The notes under the pieces: model-generated
Told to the model about the DNA's origin: nothing
The model's database searches: none
What the model saw: the letters and a program-made list of their open reading frames with translations, nothing else
Position numbers and translations under genes: made by a program
Assembly (NCBI RefSeq): GCF_001305675.1
Contig: NZ_CP011853.1
Span: forward strand, 3,224,001 to 3,288,000
Reading direction: 5' to 3'
DNA length: 64,000 nt
Source of the DNA: Gordonia phthalatica
Lineage (GTDB): Bacteria; Actinomycetota; Actinomycetes; Mycobacteriales; Mycobacteriaceae
Shown: positions 53,436 to 61,012 of the stretch, in pieces
Numbering within the stretch: position 1 is the stretch's first letter
Layout: each line of letters opens with the position of its first letter

Positions 53436-53485
53436 TTCGCTGTCCTCTCATTGTCGTTCTTCGGGTGTTCCTCATGGGGTCCGGA

Positions 53486-54865
53486 TCAGGCTGATCCGGC
53501 GAGGTCGTGGTCGCCGAGACCCAGCGCCAGTGCGACGTCGAAGTCGAACGACTCGGCTGTCATGGCGGAGAGCCGACCTGCGTCGTCCGGCTGTTCGGAG
53601 ACGGTTGCGGGCACCGCGGGCACGGTGCGGGCGACGTCAGTGGGGCGGGCCGCGGCGGTCGCGACGGGTGCCATCGGCAGCGCGGTACCGGTACCCGCCG
53701 CCGTCATCTGCGGGCCGCCCGCGCTGACAGTCGACGTGCTCGCGGTCACCGCGTTCGTGGTGGTCGGGCAGTCCGCGAGCGGGCTCGGCGCGGGTGCGCT
53801 GACGCCGACGGCGGTCGGGACACCACCGGTAGTCGGGGCACCGCCGCTCACAGCGGACGCAGCTTTGACCGTGGGGCCTCCTGCACCCGGTTTCGGCGCT
53901 CCGGTGCTCGTCGCACCGGTACCGGTACCGGATGTGGCCGCCCCGGACTTCTCACACGTCGTCGGGCAGGGTGCTGCGGCACCGGGTGCGGGCGATGTCT
54001 GGTCGCCGATCCGGGTCTCGGGTTCGTTCGACGGCAGCCCGGTACCCGACAGCAGCGAGGTCGCGAGCTGCGCCCCCGCCTGGACCAGCGGCAACGCCGA
54101 TTGCAGGAGGGTCGCGGCCGTCCCGAAGACATCGCCGCCGGGCACTCCGGTGACCGGTACCGGCGTACCGTTGGCCGCCATGTGCGCGGTGGGCGCCACG
54201 AGCTGCGCCCGAGTCGCAGCCACCACTGCGAGCCCTTCGGCCAGCCCTTCCGCCGCGATCCCCAGCGCGGCGATCTGGCCGGGCGGTGTTGCGATCGCGG
54301 GCAGCGCGGCCGACAGCAGCCCGGCGGTCTTCACGACCACACCCTGCAGCTGGAGAGCGCCGGTGGCGACGACGGCGGCCGCGGCCTGCAAGTCCATCGA
54401 CATGCCCGCGCCCTGCGCCGCGACGACGCCGGATTCGCCCGCGGTGCGCGTCGCCGCGGTAATCGCGGCCGTCGCCGCCTGGCCCAGCCAGCCGCCGTCG
54501 AGTGAGGACGCCGCGTTCAGGAGGACCCCGACGCCGTTCTCGAGCAGCCCCGCGATCTGCTGGTGGGTCGCGGACGGGTCACCGCCCGGCGCACCGCCCA
54601 GGAGCCCGGTGCCGAAGACCCCGAGCAGGTCGGTGATCGGCTTCAACAGCATCATCGGATCGATCGTCGGGAGCACCGGCAGTGCAGGGAGGTCCGGCAG
54701 GGCGGGCAGCCCCGCGGGCAGTTCCACCGTCGCCGGTGCGGGAAGCGATTTCACTCCCAGCCCCTCCAGCACTCCGGTGACCGGACTGCCGACGACGTCG
54801 CCTCCCGCTGCCCCGAGCTGGGTCGCGTCGGCATCGGCGGCGCCGGCCTCGCGCGGGCCGTACAT
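53486..54865 (-). CDS. Large Ala/Pro-rich ESX-associated protein (EspA/EspB/PPE-like)
   Basis: A 459-residue protein I do not recognise as a single known family. A Pro-rich N-terminus (LPALPDLPALPVLP) leads to a helical part (residues about 97-275) with a WLG turn at 126-128 that could be a WXG-like hairpin. A low-complexity Gly/Pro/Thr/Ser C-terminus follows, with CPTTC at 300-304 and an acidic end. Composition and gene order, after a PF10824/EspC-like gene and before two WXG100 genes, suggest a secreted ESX substrate of the EspA/EspB/PPE kind. ATG 54865 overlaps the previous stop by one base (TGATG). Confidence 0.75.
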   Translation of the reverse strand: MYGPREAGAADADATQLGAAGGDVVGSPVTGVLEGLGVKSLPAPATVELPAGLPALPDLPALPVLPTIDPMMLLKPITDLLGVFGTGLLGGAPGGDPSATHQQIAGLLENGVGVLLNAASSLDGGWLGQAATAAITAATRTAGESGVVAAQGAGMSMDLQAAAAVVATGALQLQGVVVKTAGLLSAALPAIATPPGQIAALGIAAEGLAEGLAVVAATRAQLVAPTAHMAANGTPVPVTGVPGGDVFGTAATLLQSALPLVQAGAQLATSLLSGTGLPSNEPETRIGDQTSPAPGAAAPCPTTCEKSGAATSGTGTGATSTGAPKPGAGGPTVKAASAVSGGAPTTGGVPTAVGVSAPAPSPLADCPTTTNAVTASTSTVSAGGPQMTAAGTGTALPMAPVATAAARPTDVARTVPAVPATVSEQPDDAGRLSAMTAESFDFDVALALGLGDHDLAGSA

Positions 54866-55167
54866 CAGGCCTCGATTCCGGAGGCGGCAGCCGCATCGGC
54901 GCCGGTGAACGAGGCCAGTCCCGCGGTGACCGCGGCCGCCGTCGCCGCGTGGGCGGCCGCCACCTGGCCGACGGCCCGGAGGTGATTCGCCTGTGCCACC
55001 GCGTAGGCCGCCGCGAACTCCTGACCGATCAGGCCGAACACCGCCGTGACCGCCGCACTGACGGCCGCGGTGTCGACGGCGCCCACGGCCGCCGTCGCCG
55101 TGCCGAGCGCCGCGGCCGTCGCCCCGAAGGTCTGCACCGCTTGCGGGTGCACCACGATTGGATTCAC
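54865..55167 (-). CDS. EspC-like (PF10824-type) ESX secretion-associated protein
   Basis: A 100-residue Ala-rich helical protein. VFGLIGQEFAAAYAVAQANH between two long helices matches the pattern FG.IG..F..A of the EspC/DUF2580 family of ESX substrates. There is no WxG and no clear YxxxD/E at the C-terminus, so it may rely on a partner. It is directly coupled to the large ESX-associated gene. Confidence 0.8.
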   Translation of the reverse strand: MNPIVVHPQAVQTFGATAAALGTATAAVGAVDTAAVSAAVTAVFGLIGQEFAAAYAVAQANHLRAVGQVAAAHAATAAAVTAGLASFTGADAAAASGIEA

Positions 55168-55195
55168 GTCTCCCCCTGAGTTCGCTGATCGGGTG

Positions 55196-55555
55196 TCATG
55201 AGATTGGACGCACGAGCACGTCGTTCGGTTCCATCGACGCGCCGACGCCTCCGGTCAGCGCTTCGAACTCGCCGCAGAAGTCCTGCATGATCTCGGCCCG
55301 TCGCGCGAAGACGTCGATGGCGGCGCGCACCGCCGCGCCGACGATCTCATCGGCCAGGCGGGTCCCCTTGCCGCCGCCTGCACCCGGCGCCAGCCGCAGG
55401 TCCATCAAGGTGCCGTTGCCGTCCACCTCCACGCTCACCCGTCCGCGATCGCCCGTTCCGGTGGCCCGGAGCTCCTGCAGCCGTCGGTGGACGTCCTCGA
55501 GCGCACCGAGCTGACGTTGCGCCCGCTCCTGTACCGCATCCATCGCCGGGTTCAT
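55196..55555 (-). CDS. YbaB/EbfC-like protein of the EspD/EspL type
   Basis: A 119-residue protein with a coiled-coil helix (AMDAVQERAQRQLGALEDV) and a YbaB-like beta/alpha core (VSVEVDGNGTLMDLRLAPGA). YbaB-like proteins in ESX loci (EspL, EspD) stabilise substrates; those roles are inferred. ATG overlaps the upstream stop (ATGA), and the EspC-like gene starts 28 bases after its stop. Confidence 0.8.
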   Translation of the reverse strand: MNPAMDAVQERAQRQLGALEDVHRRLQELRATGTGDRGRVSVEVDGNGTLMDLRLAPGAGGGKGTRLADEIVGAAVRAAIDVFARRAEIMQDFCGEFEALTGGVGASMEPNDVLVRPIS

Positions 55556-55896
55556 CGCCGCCCCCGCCCCGAGAACGCGTCGGCAGCAGCCTCAGCCGCG
55601 ACCAGGTCGCGCCGTGACGGGAGGCCGAGCAGGCCGAGCGTGTCGTCGTCGAGCCCCTGCCCGCCGAGGTCGCCGCGGGTGCGCACCCCGGCGGCCGTTC
55701 CCGCGAGTCGACAGAGCGCGAGGATCTCGCGGGCCAGCGACTCCGGTTTCCGCCGCGCCGACGCCGCCGCGATCGTCATCTTGACCGGGAGCCCGGCCGC
55801 CGTGCAGGTGACGCTGATGCTCCCCGTCCGCGACGAGACCGTCGTCAACCCGTCGTCTCCGACCACCGGCACCGGTTGCTTCTTCTGTGCTGTCAT
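55552..55896 (-). CDS. Small protein at the head of the ESX-substrate operon
   Basis: A 114-residue protein with a beta-rich YbaB-like start (VSSRTGSISVTCTAAGLPVKMTI) and an alpha-helical middle (KPESLAREILALCRLAGTAAGV). I do not recognise the family with certainty; the pattern recurs in ESX-associated chaperone-like proteins. ATG 55896 (MTAQKKQPVP) was chosen over 55932. Its stop overlaps the EspD/EspL-like start by four bases. Confidence 0.65.
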   Translation of the reverse strand: MTAQKKQPVPVVGDDGLTTVSSRTGSISVTCTAAGLPVKMTIAAASARRKPESLAREILALCRLAGTAAGVRTRGDLGGQGLDDDTLGLLGLPSRRDLVAAEAAADAFSGRGRR

Positions 55897-55973
55897 AGCC
55901 CTTAGACGCAGCGGAGCCGACTTCGGTTCCATCGACGTGATTCCCGGGCGTGTCGCGACCGACGGCAGGCGGG

Positions 55974-56399
55974 TCAGACCGCCTTCATGAAGCCCTTCTC
56001 CTCGACGCGCTCAGCGATCCGCCACCCGGCGTCGGTGCGGACCAGCCGGTCGCGGTACCAGAGCCCGACGAACAGCACGTGCTCCTCGCCCTGGTCGTCG
56101 CGCGACACCATCGGGTTGAACAGGATGGTGCGGGCCTGCGCGATGTCGCCGTCGAGGTCGAGTTTCGTGGTGGTCGCCAGGTGCTGGGTCACCGCGAACG
56201 CGGGCAGCACCGAGGCCAGCCACGCCTTGATCTCGGGGTACGGTCCGACGGCGCCTCCCGCTGCGGTGTAGTCGATGTGCGCGTCGGCGGTGAACACGGT
56301 GTCGAGCGCGTCCCAGTCCTGGCTGTCGATCGCGTGGCTGTAGCGCGCGAGCAGATCCTGGATCTCCAGACGATCGGACATCTCCTGAAGGGGCATCAT
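55974..56399 (-). CDS. SnoaL/NTF2-like protein
   Basis: A 141-residue NTF2-fold protein: LARYSHAIDSQDWDALDTVF at the start and VGLWYRDRLVRTDAGWRIAERV at the end are typical of SnoaL-like hydratases/isomerases such as scytalone dehydratase relatives. It follows the TetR gene by 22 bases on the same strand. GAGGAGG six to eight bases upstream of ATG 56399 sets the start. Possibly acts in the same pathway as the divergent acyl-CoA ligase. Confidence 0.85.
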   Translation of the reverse strand: MMPLQEMSDRLEIQDLLARYSHAIDSQDWDALDTVFTADAHIDYTAAGGAVGPYPEIKAWLASVLPAFAVTQHLATTTKLDLDGDIAQARTILFNPMVSRDDQGEEHVLFVGLWYRDRLVRTDAGWRIAERVEEKGFMKAV

Positions 56400-56421
56400 C
56401 GGCGTCCTCCTCGGTTCGGGG

Positions 56422-57006
56422 TCAGGGGCGGATTCCGGTCAAGATGAGGTCGGTCATGTCGTTGCGCCACGCAGCGTCGAGCCCGTCGGAGCCGCGCAGC
56501 ATCGCCGCGATCATCGCGCCGCCGAAGACCGATTCGACCAGCGTGCCCGGATCCACCTCCAGTTCGATGCCGTCCCGTCGCGCGGCCTCGGCGAACCGTT
56601 CGGTCAGGTCGCGCCAGACCGCGCCTCGCAACCGATCGGTGAGCTCGCGCTGCAGGTCGTCGTTGGCGGCCAGCTCGCTGAACAAGCCGGTGATGGCGCG
56701 CAGCACCGAAGGCACGGACATCATTGCGGCGCAGGCGTCGACGATGGCCGCCGCCTCGTCGCGGACGCCGGTGTCGGTGCGTCGGGGCGGAATGGCGACG
56801 TCGGCCGGAAAGACGGCCTGGTGGACCAGGTGAGCCTTGCTCGGCCAGCGTCGGCGGATCGCAGGCACGGAGGTCCCGGCCCGCGCGGCGACGGCCTTCA
56901 ACGTGAAGTCGGTGTAGCTGACCTCCGACAGTTCCTCGAGGGTCGCCTGGAGGACGGCCCGATCGATCCGCTCGTCTCTCGGTCGGCCCAGATTCACGGT
57001 CTCCAT
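56422..57006 (-). CDS. TetR-family regulator beside an acyl-CoA ligase
   Basis: A 194-residue TetR protein: FTLKAVAARAGTSVPAIRR and RRWPSKAHLVHQAVF form the HTH (about residues 34-60). The C-terminal part carries LTDRLRGAVWRDL and has no recognisable ligand motif. It is divergent from the ligase gene, with an operator-like repeat at 57113-57135 in the shared 141-base region, so it probably represses both directions. Confidence 0.9.
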   Translation of the reverse strand: METVNLGRPRDERIDRAVLQATLEELSEVSYTDFTLKAVAARAGTSVPAIRRRWPSKAHLVHQAVFPADVAIPPRRTDTGVRDEAAAIVDACAAMMSVPSVLRAITGLFSELAANDDLQRELTDRLRGAVWRDLTERFAEAARRDGIELEVDPGTLVESVFGGAMIAAMLRGSDGLDAAWRNDMTDLILTGIRP

Positions 57007-57084
57007 GTCGACTCCCCCTCACCTCGACGCCGCCTCCGCGGGCCGTCTCATCAATTGTGCGCCATCGGACTTTTCCTGAACCGC

Positions 57085-57135
57085 TTGACGCAGATCACAG
57101 TTGAACACTACATTTCGTTTCATCGAACAACGAAA
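57085..57135 (+). promoter_or_regulatory. Promoter and operator of the acyl-CoA ligase gene
   Basis: TTGACG (57085-57090) and TACATT (57109-57114) are a -35/-10 pair with 18-base spacing. The inverted repeat TTTCGTT-N9-AACGAAA (57113-57135) overlaps the -10 and expected start site at about 57121, the place expected for repression by the adjacent TetR protein. Confidence 0.65.
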
Positions 57136-57147
57136 CTCGGAGCGAAG

Positions 57148-58812
57148 ATGACTGACGCCGACAGCCCATCACCGGTCACCACCGCCGACCTCCTGCAGGA
57201 CCGCCGCGACGACGACGCGACCGCGCTCCTGTTCCAGGATCGTGCCTGGACCTGGCGCGAGTACGTCGCCGAGTGCGCGATCCGCGCGGCCGTTCTCACC
57301 GCTCTCCGCGCCGAGGCGCCGGGCGAAGCGCCGTGGCACGTCGGCGTCCTGATGGACAACGAGCCCGAATACCTGTTCCTCATCGGCGGCGCCGCCCTCG
57401 CCGGCGCCACGATCGTCGGCGTCAACCCGACGCGGCGGGGCAACGAACTCCGCACCGACATCACTCGCACCGACACCCAGGTGGTACTCGTCGACGACGC
57501 CCACCTGGACCTGGTGGACGACATCGCGGGCGAGGTCCCCGTCGTGCGCGTCGCGGGCGACGACTACCGCGCGCTCCTCGACGACGCCGCCGCCACGACC
57601 GCCGCCGACTGGACCGACCGCAGCATCCAGAACCACAACCTGCTGCTCCTGTTCACCTCCGGCTCCACCGGTGCCCCGAAGGCGGTTCGCTGCAGTTCCG
57701 CGCGTCTGGCCGCGATCGGTGTGCTGAACGTCCACGGCATCACGCCCGACGACGTCGCGTACAACGCCATGCCGCTGTTCCACGGCAACGCGATCATGAG
57801 CGCCTGGGCGCCGATCGCCGCGGTCGGCGGCACCTACGCCCTCCGCAGCAAGTTCTCCGCGTCCGGCTTCCTGCCCGACATCCAACGGTTCAAGGCGACC
57901 TTCTTCAACTACGTCGGACGCTCCCTGGCGTACATCCTGGCGCAGCCCGAGAAGCCCGAGGAGAAGGACAACCAGCTGCGATTCGGGTGGGGCACCGAGG
58001 CCTCCGCGCGCGACCGCGAGGAGTTCACCCGTCGCTTCGGCGTTCCGATCACAGAGTCGTACGGCTCGTCGGAGGGCGTCTGCGTCATCGTGCGCGACGA
58101 GACCACCCCGCGCGGTGCGCTCGGCAAGCCGAACCCGATGCTCGGCATGGTGATCCTGGACCCGAACGGTCAGGAGGTGCCCGACGCCCGGTTCGACGCC
58201 GACGGCTCCCTCCTGAACGGCTCCGAGGCCATCGGCGAGATCGTCGCCCGCGGCGGCGGCGCCCGCTTCGAGGGCTACTACAACAACCCCGAGGCCGACG
58301 CCGCGAAGATCCGCGACGGCGACTACTGGTCGGGCGACCTCGCCTACCGCGACGCCGACGGCGTCTTCTGGTTCGCCGGCCGCACCAACGACTGGATCCG
58401 CGTCGACTCGGAGAACTTCTCCACCGCACCGCTCGAACGCATCGTCGCCCGCTACCCCGGGGTCACCGGAGTGGCCGCCTACGCGGTCCCGGATCCCCAG
58501 ACCGGCGACCGCGTGATGATCTCGCTGGAGTACGACGGCCCCTTCGACCCCGCCGATTTCCTGACCTTCCTCGGCGAGCAGCCCGACATGGGCACCAAGT
58601 GGACCCCGCACTTCGTTCGCATCACCGACGGCTTCCCGCTCACCGCGACCCGCAAGCTCAACAAGGCTCCGCTCCGCGCGGCGGGCTGGCGCACCGACGA
58701 CCCTGTCTACGCCCGCATCGACGGGACCTACCGACTGCTCGACGACGCGGCCGCCGCCGCACTCGCCGACGAGTTCCGCACGCACGACCGCGCGCACCTG
58801 CTGCCGTCCTGA
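57148..58812 (+). CDS. Acyl-CoA synthetase (FadD17-like)
   Basis: A 554-residue ANL-superfamily ligase. Motifs: LLLFTSGSTGAPKAV (P-loop, about residue 167), ESYGSSEG (A5), YWSGDLAYRDADG (A7/A8) and a C-terminal Lys in RKLNKAPLR. The pattern resembles FadD17, which activates cholesterol side-chain acids in mycobacteria; chain specificity is inferred only. ATG 57148 follows a CGGAGCGAAG site. It is followed by an NTF2-like gene 88 bases on. Confidence 0.9.
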   Translation: MTDADSPSPVTTADLLQDRRDDDATALLFQDRAWTWREYVAECAIRAAVLTALRAEAPGEAPWHVGVLMDNEPEYLFLIGGAALAGATIVGVNPTRRGNELRTDITRTDTQVVLVDDAHLDLVDDIAGEVPVVRVAGDDYRALLDDAAATTAADWTDRSIQNHNLLLLFTSGSTGAPKAVRCSSARLAAIGVLNVHGITPDDVAYNAMPLFHGNAIMSAWAPIAAVGGTYALRSKFSASGFLPDIQRFKATFFNYVGRSLAYILAQPEKPEEKDNQLRFGWGTEASARDREEFTRRFGVPITESYGSSEGVCVIVRDETTPRGALGKPNPMLGMVILDPNGQEVPDARFDADGSLLNGSEAIGEIVARGGGARFEGYYNNPEADAAKIRDGDYWSGDLAYRDADGVFWFAGRTNDWIRVDSENFSTAPLERIVARYPGVTGVAAYAVPDPQTGDRVMISLEYDGPFDPADFLTFLGEQPDMGTKWTPHFVRITDGFPLTATRKLNKAPLRAAGWRTDDPVYARIDGTYRLLDDAAAAALADEFRTHDRAHLLPS

Positions 58813-58981
58813 GCAGCCCCACGAATGTGCAGTCCCCTCCCACTGCGCCCCGAACAACTGAATAGTGCATCCACCTCCCCCAGCCCGAGAGGAAACTCGA
58901 ATGGTTTAGATCAATCAAGAAGCCCTGTGCGACGTCATCAAGGCGCGCCTGGAGAAGACCACCAATGAGCGGCACCGCACC

Positions 58982-59467
58982 ATGCTCGAACGCATGCTGG
59001 AGCACGCCCACTACGACCACCAGGGCAACCTGGACGGCCTGATGGGCACGCTCGGCCCGGACACCAACTATCACTTCTGGGAGATGGCCTCCGGCGATGT
59101 CGGCCCCAAGGGTCTCGACGGTGTCCGCGCCTACTACTCGCACCTCGTCGAGATGAACGCGCACGTCCTGGAGTTCGACTGCGACCGCATGCTCGTCGAC
59201 GACGACTGCATCGTCATCGAGGGCTGGCTGACGATGATCTCCCCGGGTGCCTACCTGAAGGAGAACCCGCTCGCCGCCGCGTTCGCCGACGAGTCCAAGA
59301 ACTACCTCCTGAAGATGCGCAACGTCATCTTCTGGCCCTTCGATGAGAACCTCTACATCGTCGGCGAGGACTCCTACACCGGCGGCCCGATGGAACTGCG
59401 CGAGCTCTCCGACGACGAGCTCCCCCGGCCCTTCCGCGAGGCCATCGGCATGGCCACCGCCGGCTGA
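58982..59467 (+). CDS. NTF2-like protein whose native start is followed by an amber codon
   Basis: The open part codes 161 residues (MLERMLEHAHYDHQGNLDG...), an NTF2-fold protein with HFWEMASGDVGPKGLDGV and LMISPGAYLKENPL-like segments. The frame runs on upstream in good coding sequence (INQEALCDVIKARLEKTTNE) to ATG 58901 behind GAGAGGAAA, but codon 3 of that start is TAG (58907-58909). Either the gene is translated from a later start such as ATG 58982 or CTG 58925, or it is a recent nonsense mutation or a base error. It follows the ligase gene. Confidence 0.7.
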   Translation: MLERMLEHAHYDHQGNLDGLMGTLGPDTNYHFWEMASGDVGPKGLDGVRAYYSHLVEMNAHVLEFDCDRMLVDDDCIVIEGWLTMISPGAYLKENPLAAAFADESKNYLLKMRNVIFWPFDENLYIVGEDSYTGGPMELRELSDDELPRPFREAIGMATAG

Positions 59468-59480
59468 CCGAGCCCGCCTG

Positions 59481-60368
59481 TCACTCCGACCGCGGCGCCT
59501 CGCACTCCAAGTCCGAGGCGTCGCGGCGGTCGCGCGTCGCCTCGCTGCGCGCCGCCCACTCCTCCGCGGGCGGGTACGCGACGTGCATCAACGACAGTCC
59601 GCGCGCCTGAGCGACCGGGACGGACGCGGAGCGTTCACGTTCGTCGAGGAGGTCCGTGCACCACTGCACGCTCCGACGACCGTCGCCCACCGAGGCGACG
59701 GCCCCGACCAGGGAGCGGACCATGGACCAGCAGAAGGCGTCGGCGACCACGGTCCCGACGAGCACGTCGCCGTCGCGCAGCCAGGAGAACCGCTGGAGTT
59801 CGCGGATGGTGGTGGCGCCCTCGCGGCGTCGGCAGAAGGCGGCGAAGTCGTGCAGGCCGACGAGTGCGGCGGACGCCTGATTCATCAGGTCCACGTCCAG
59901 CGAGCGCGTCCAGTCGGCGGTGCTGCGGGCGAGCGTCGGCTCCGCGCCCCACAGGGCGTCGGTGAGCCGATATTCATAGGTTCGTGCGAGCGCGGAGAAC
60001 CGCGCGTCGAAGTCGGCGGAGACGGCGTCGATCCGCTTCACCCGGACGTCGTCGGGGAGCATCTTCGCGAGTCGTCGGACCAGCCGTGACGGGTCTCCGT
60101 CGATGGATCGTGCCTGCAGGGACGCGACGGGCACGTCGCAGTGCGCCACCTGCCCGGATGCGTGCACGCCGGCATCGGTGCGGCCGGCGACGGTCAATCG
60201 GATCGGGGCCCGGAGCACCGTGCTGAGGGTCTGTTCGACGGTCTCGCACACGGTGCGACGGCCGGGCTGCGTGGCCCAGCCGGAGAAGTCGGTGCCGTCG
60301 TAGCCGATCAGCAGACGAAGACGACACAGCCCGCCCTCATCAGCGATGAGGGCGGGCTGTGTCGTCAT
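59481..60368 (-). CDS. truA: tRNA pseudouridine synthase A
   Basis: A 295-residue TruA. The catalytic Asp is in AGRTDAGVHASGQVAH (about residue 62), with YDGTDFSGWA at the start and AFCWSMVRSLVGA near the C-terminus. It modifies U38-40 in tRNA anticodon arms. The only ATG upstream of the core is 60368, and the first 15 codons lie inside a perfect 22-bp hairpin, so the true start may be a non-ATG codon in GLCRLRLLIGYDG. Order rplQ-truA matches M. tuberculosis. Confidence 0.95.
   Translation of the reverse strand: MTTQPALIADEGGLCRLRLLIGYDGTDFSGWATQPGRRTVCETVEQTLSTVLRAPIRLTVAGRTDAGVHASGQVAHCDVPVASLQARSIDGDPSRLVRRLAKMLPDDVRVKRIDAVSADFDARFSALARTYEYRLTDALWGAEPTLARSTADWTRSLDVDLMNQASAALVGLHDFAAFCRRREGATTIRELQRFSWLRDGDVLVGTVVADAFCWSMVRSLVGAVASVGDGRRSVQWCTDLLDERERSASVPVAQARGLSLMHVAYPPAEEWAARSEATRDRRDASDLECEAPRSE
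60320..60366 (-). terminator. Strong terminator after rplQ, overlapping the truA start
   Basis: A perfect 22-bp stem, GACGACACAGCCCGCCCTCATC (60320-60341) with GATGAGGGCGGGCTGTGTCGTC (60345-60366), AGC loop, 49 bases after the rplQ stop; TTCGTC follows on the minus strand. A second, one-mismatch 12-bp hairpin lies just before it (about 60378-60405). Confidence 0.75.
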
Positions 60369-60415
60369 GAAGTACCACCGTCCGCGCCGGACCTCACGGT
60401 CCGACGCGGAGTCGG

Positions 60416-60937
60416 TTACTTGGCCTCGTCGGCGGCTTCGTCAGCAGCGGTCTCGGCGGCAGCTTCCTCGGCGACCTCAGCGGTCTCCTCGGCAGCCTCG
60501 TCAGCCGGGGCGGCCTCTTCGGCAGCCTTCGCCTTCGACGCAGCCGCGCGGGTGGCGCGGTTGGCCTCGGACGAAGCGGTCTTCTCCTGCACCAGCTCGA
60601 TCACTGCCATGGGGGCGTTGTCGCCCTTGCGCGGCAGGGTCTTGATGATGCGGGTGTAGCCGCCGTTGCGATCAGCGAAGTGCGGACCGATCTCGGCGAA
60701 CAGGGCATGCACGATGTCCTTGTCGCGGATGTCCTTCATGACCTCGCGGCGGTTGGCCAGCGAGCCGGCCTTGGCGTGCGTGATCAGCTTCTCGGCGTAC
60801 GGGCGGAGCCGCTTGGCCTTTGCTTCGGTGGTGGTGATGCGGCCGTGCTCGAAGAGCGCCGTGGCGAGGTTCGCCAGGATCGCCTTCTGGTGGCTGGCCG
60901 ACCCGCCGAGGCGGGCACCCTTGGTGGGCTTGGGCAT
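60416..60937 (-). CDS. rplQ: Ribosomal protein L17 with acidic C-terminal extension
   Basis: A 173-residue bL17. Residues 1-118 are the conserved core (MPKPTKGARLGGSASHQKAI; GYTRIIKTLPRKGDNAPMAVIEL); residues about 120-173 form an Ala/Glu-rich tail seen in many actinobacterial L17 proteins, of unknown use. Last ribosomal gene of the alpha operon before truA. Confidence 0.97.
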   Translation of the reverse strand: MPKPTKGARLGGSASHQKAILANLATALFEHGRITTTEAKAKRLRPYAEKLITHAKAGSLANRREVMKDIRDKDIVHALFAEIGPHFADRNGGYTRIIKTLPRKGDNAPMAVIELVQEKTASSEANRATRAAASKAKAAEEAAPADEAAEETAEVAEEAAAETAADEAADEAK

Positions 60938-61012
60938 GTCTTTCTCCTAGGAGGGACTCACGATCTCGCGACCGGAAGTCCGTAGGTCTGAAACCAGGTG
61001 GTCTTGAGCGCC

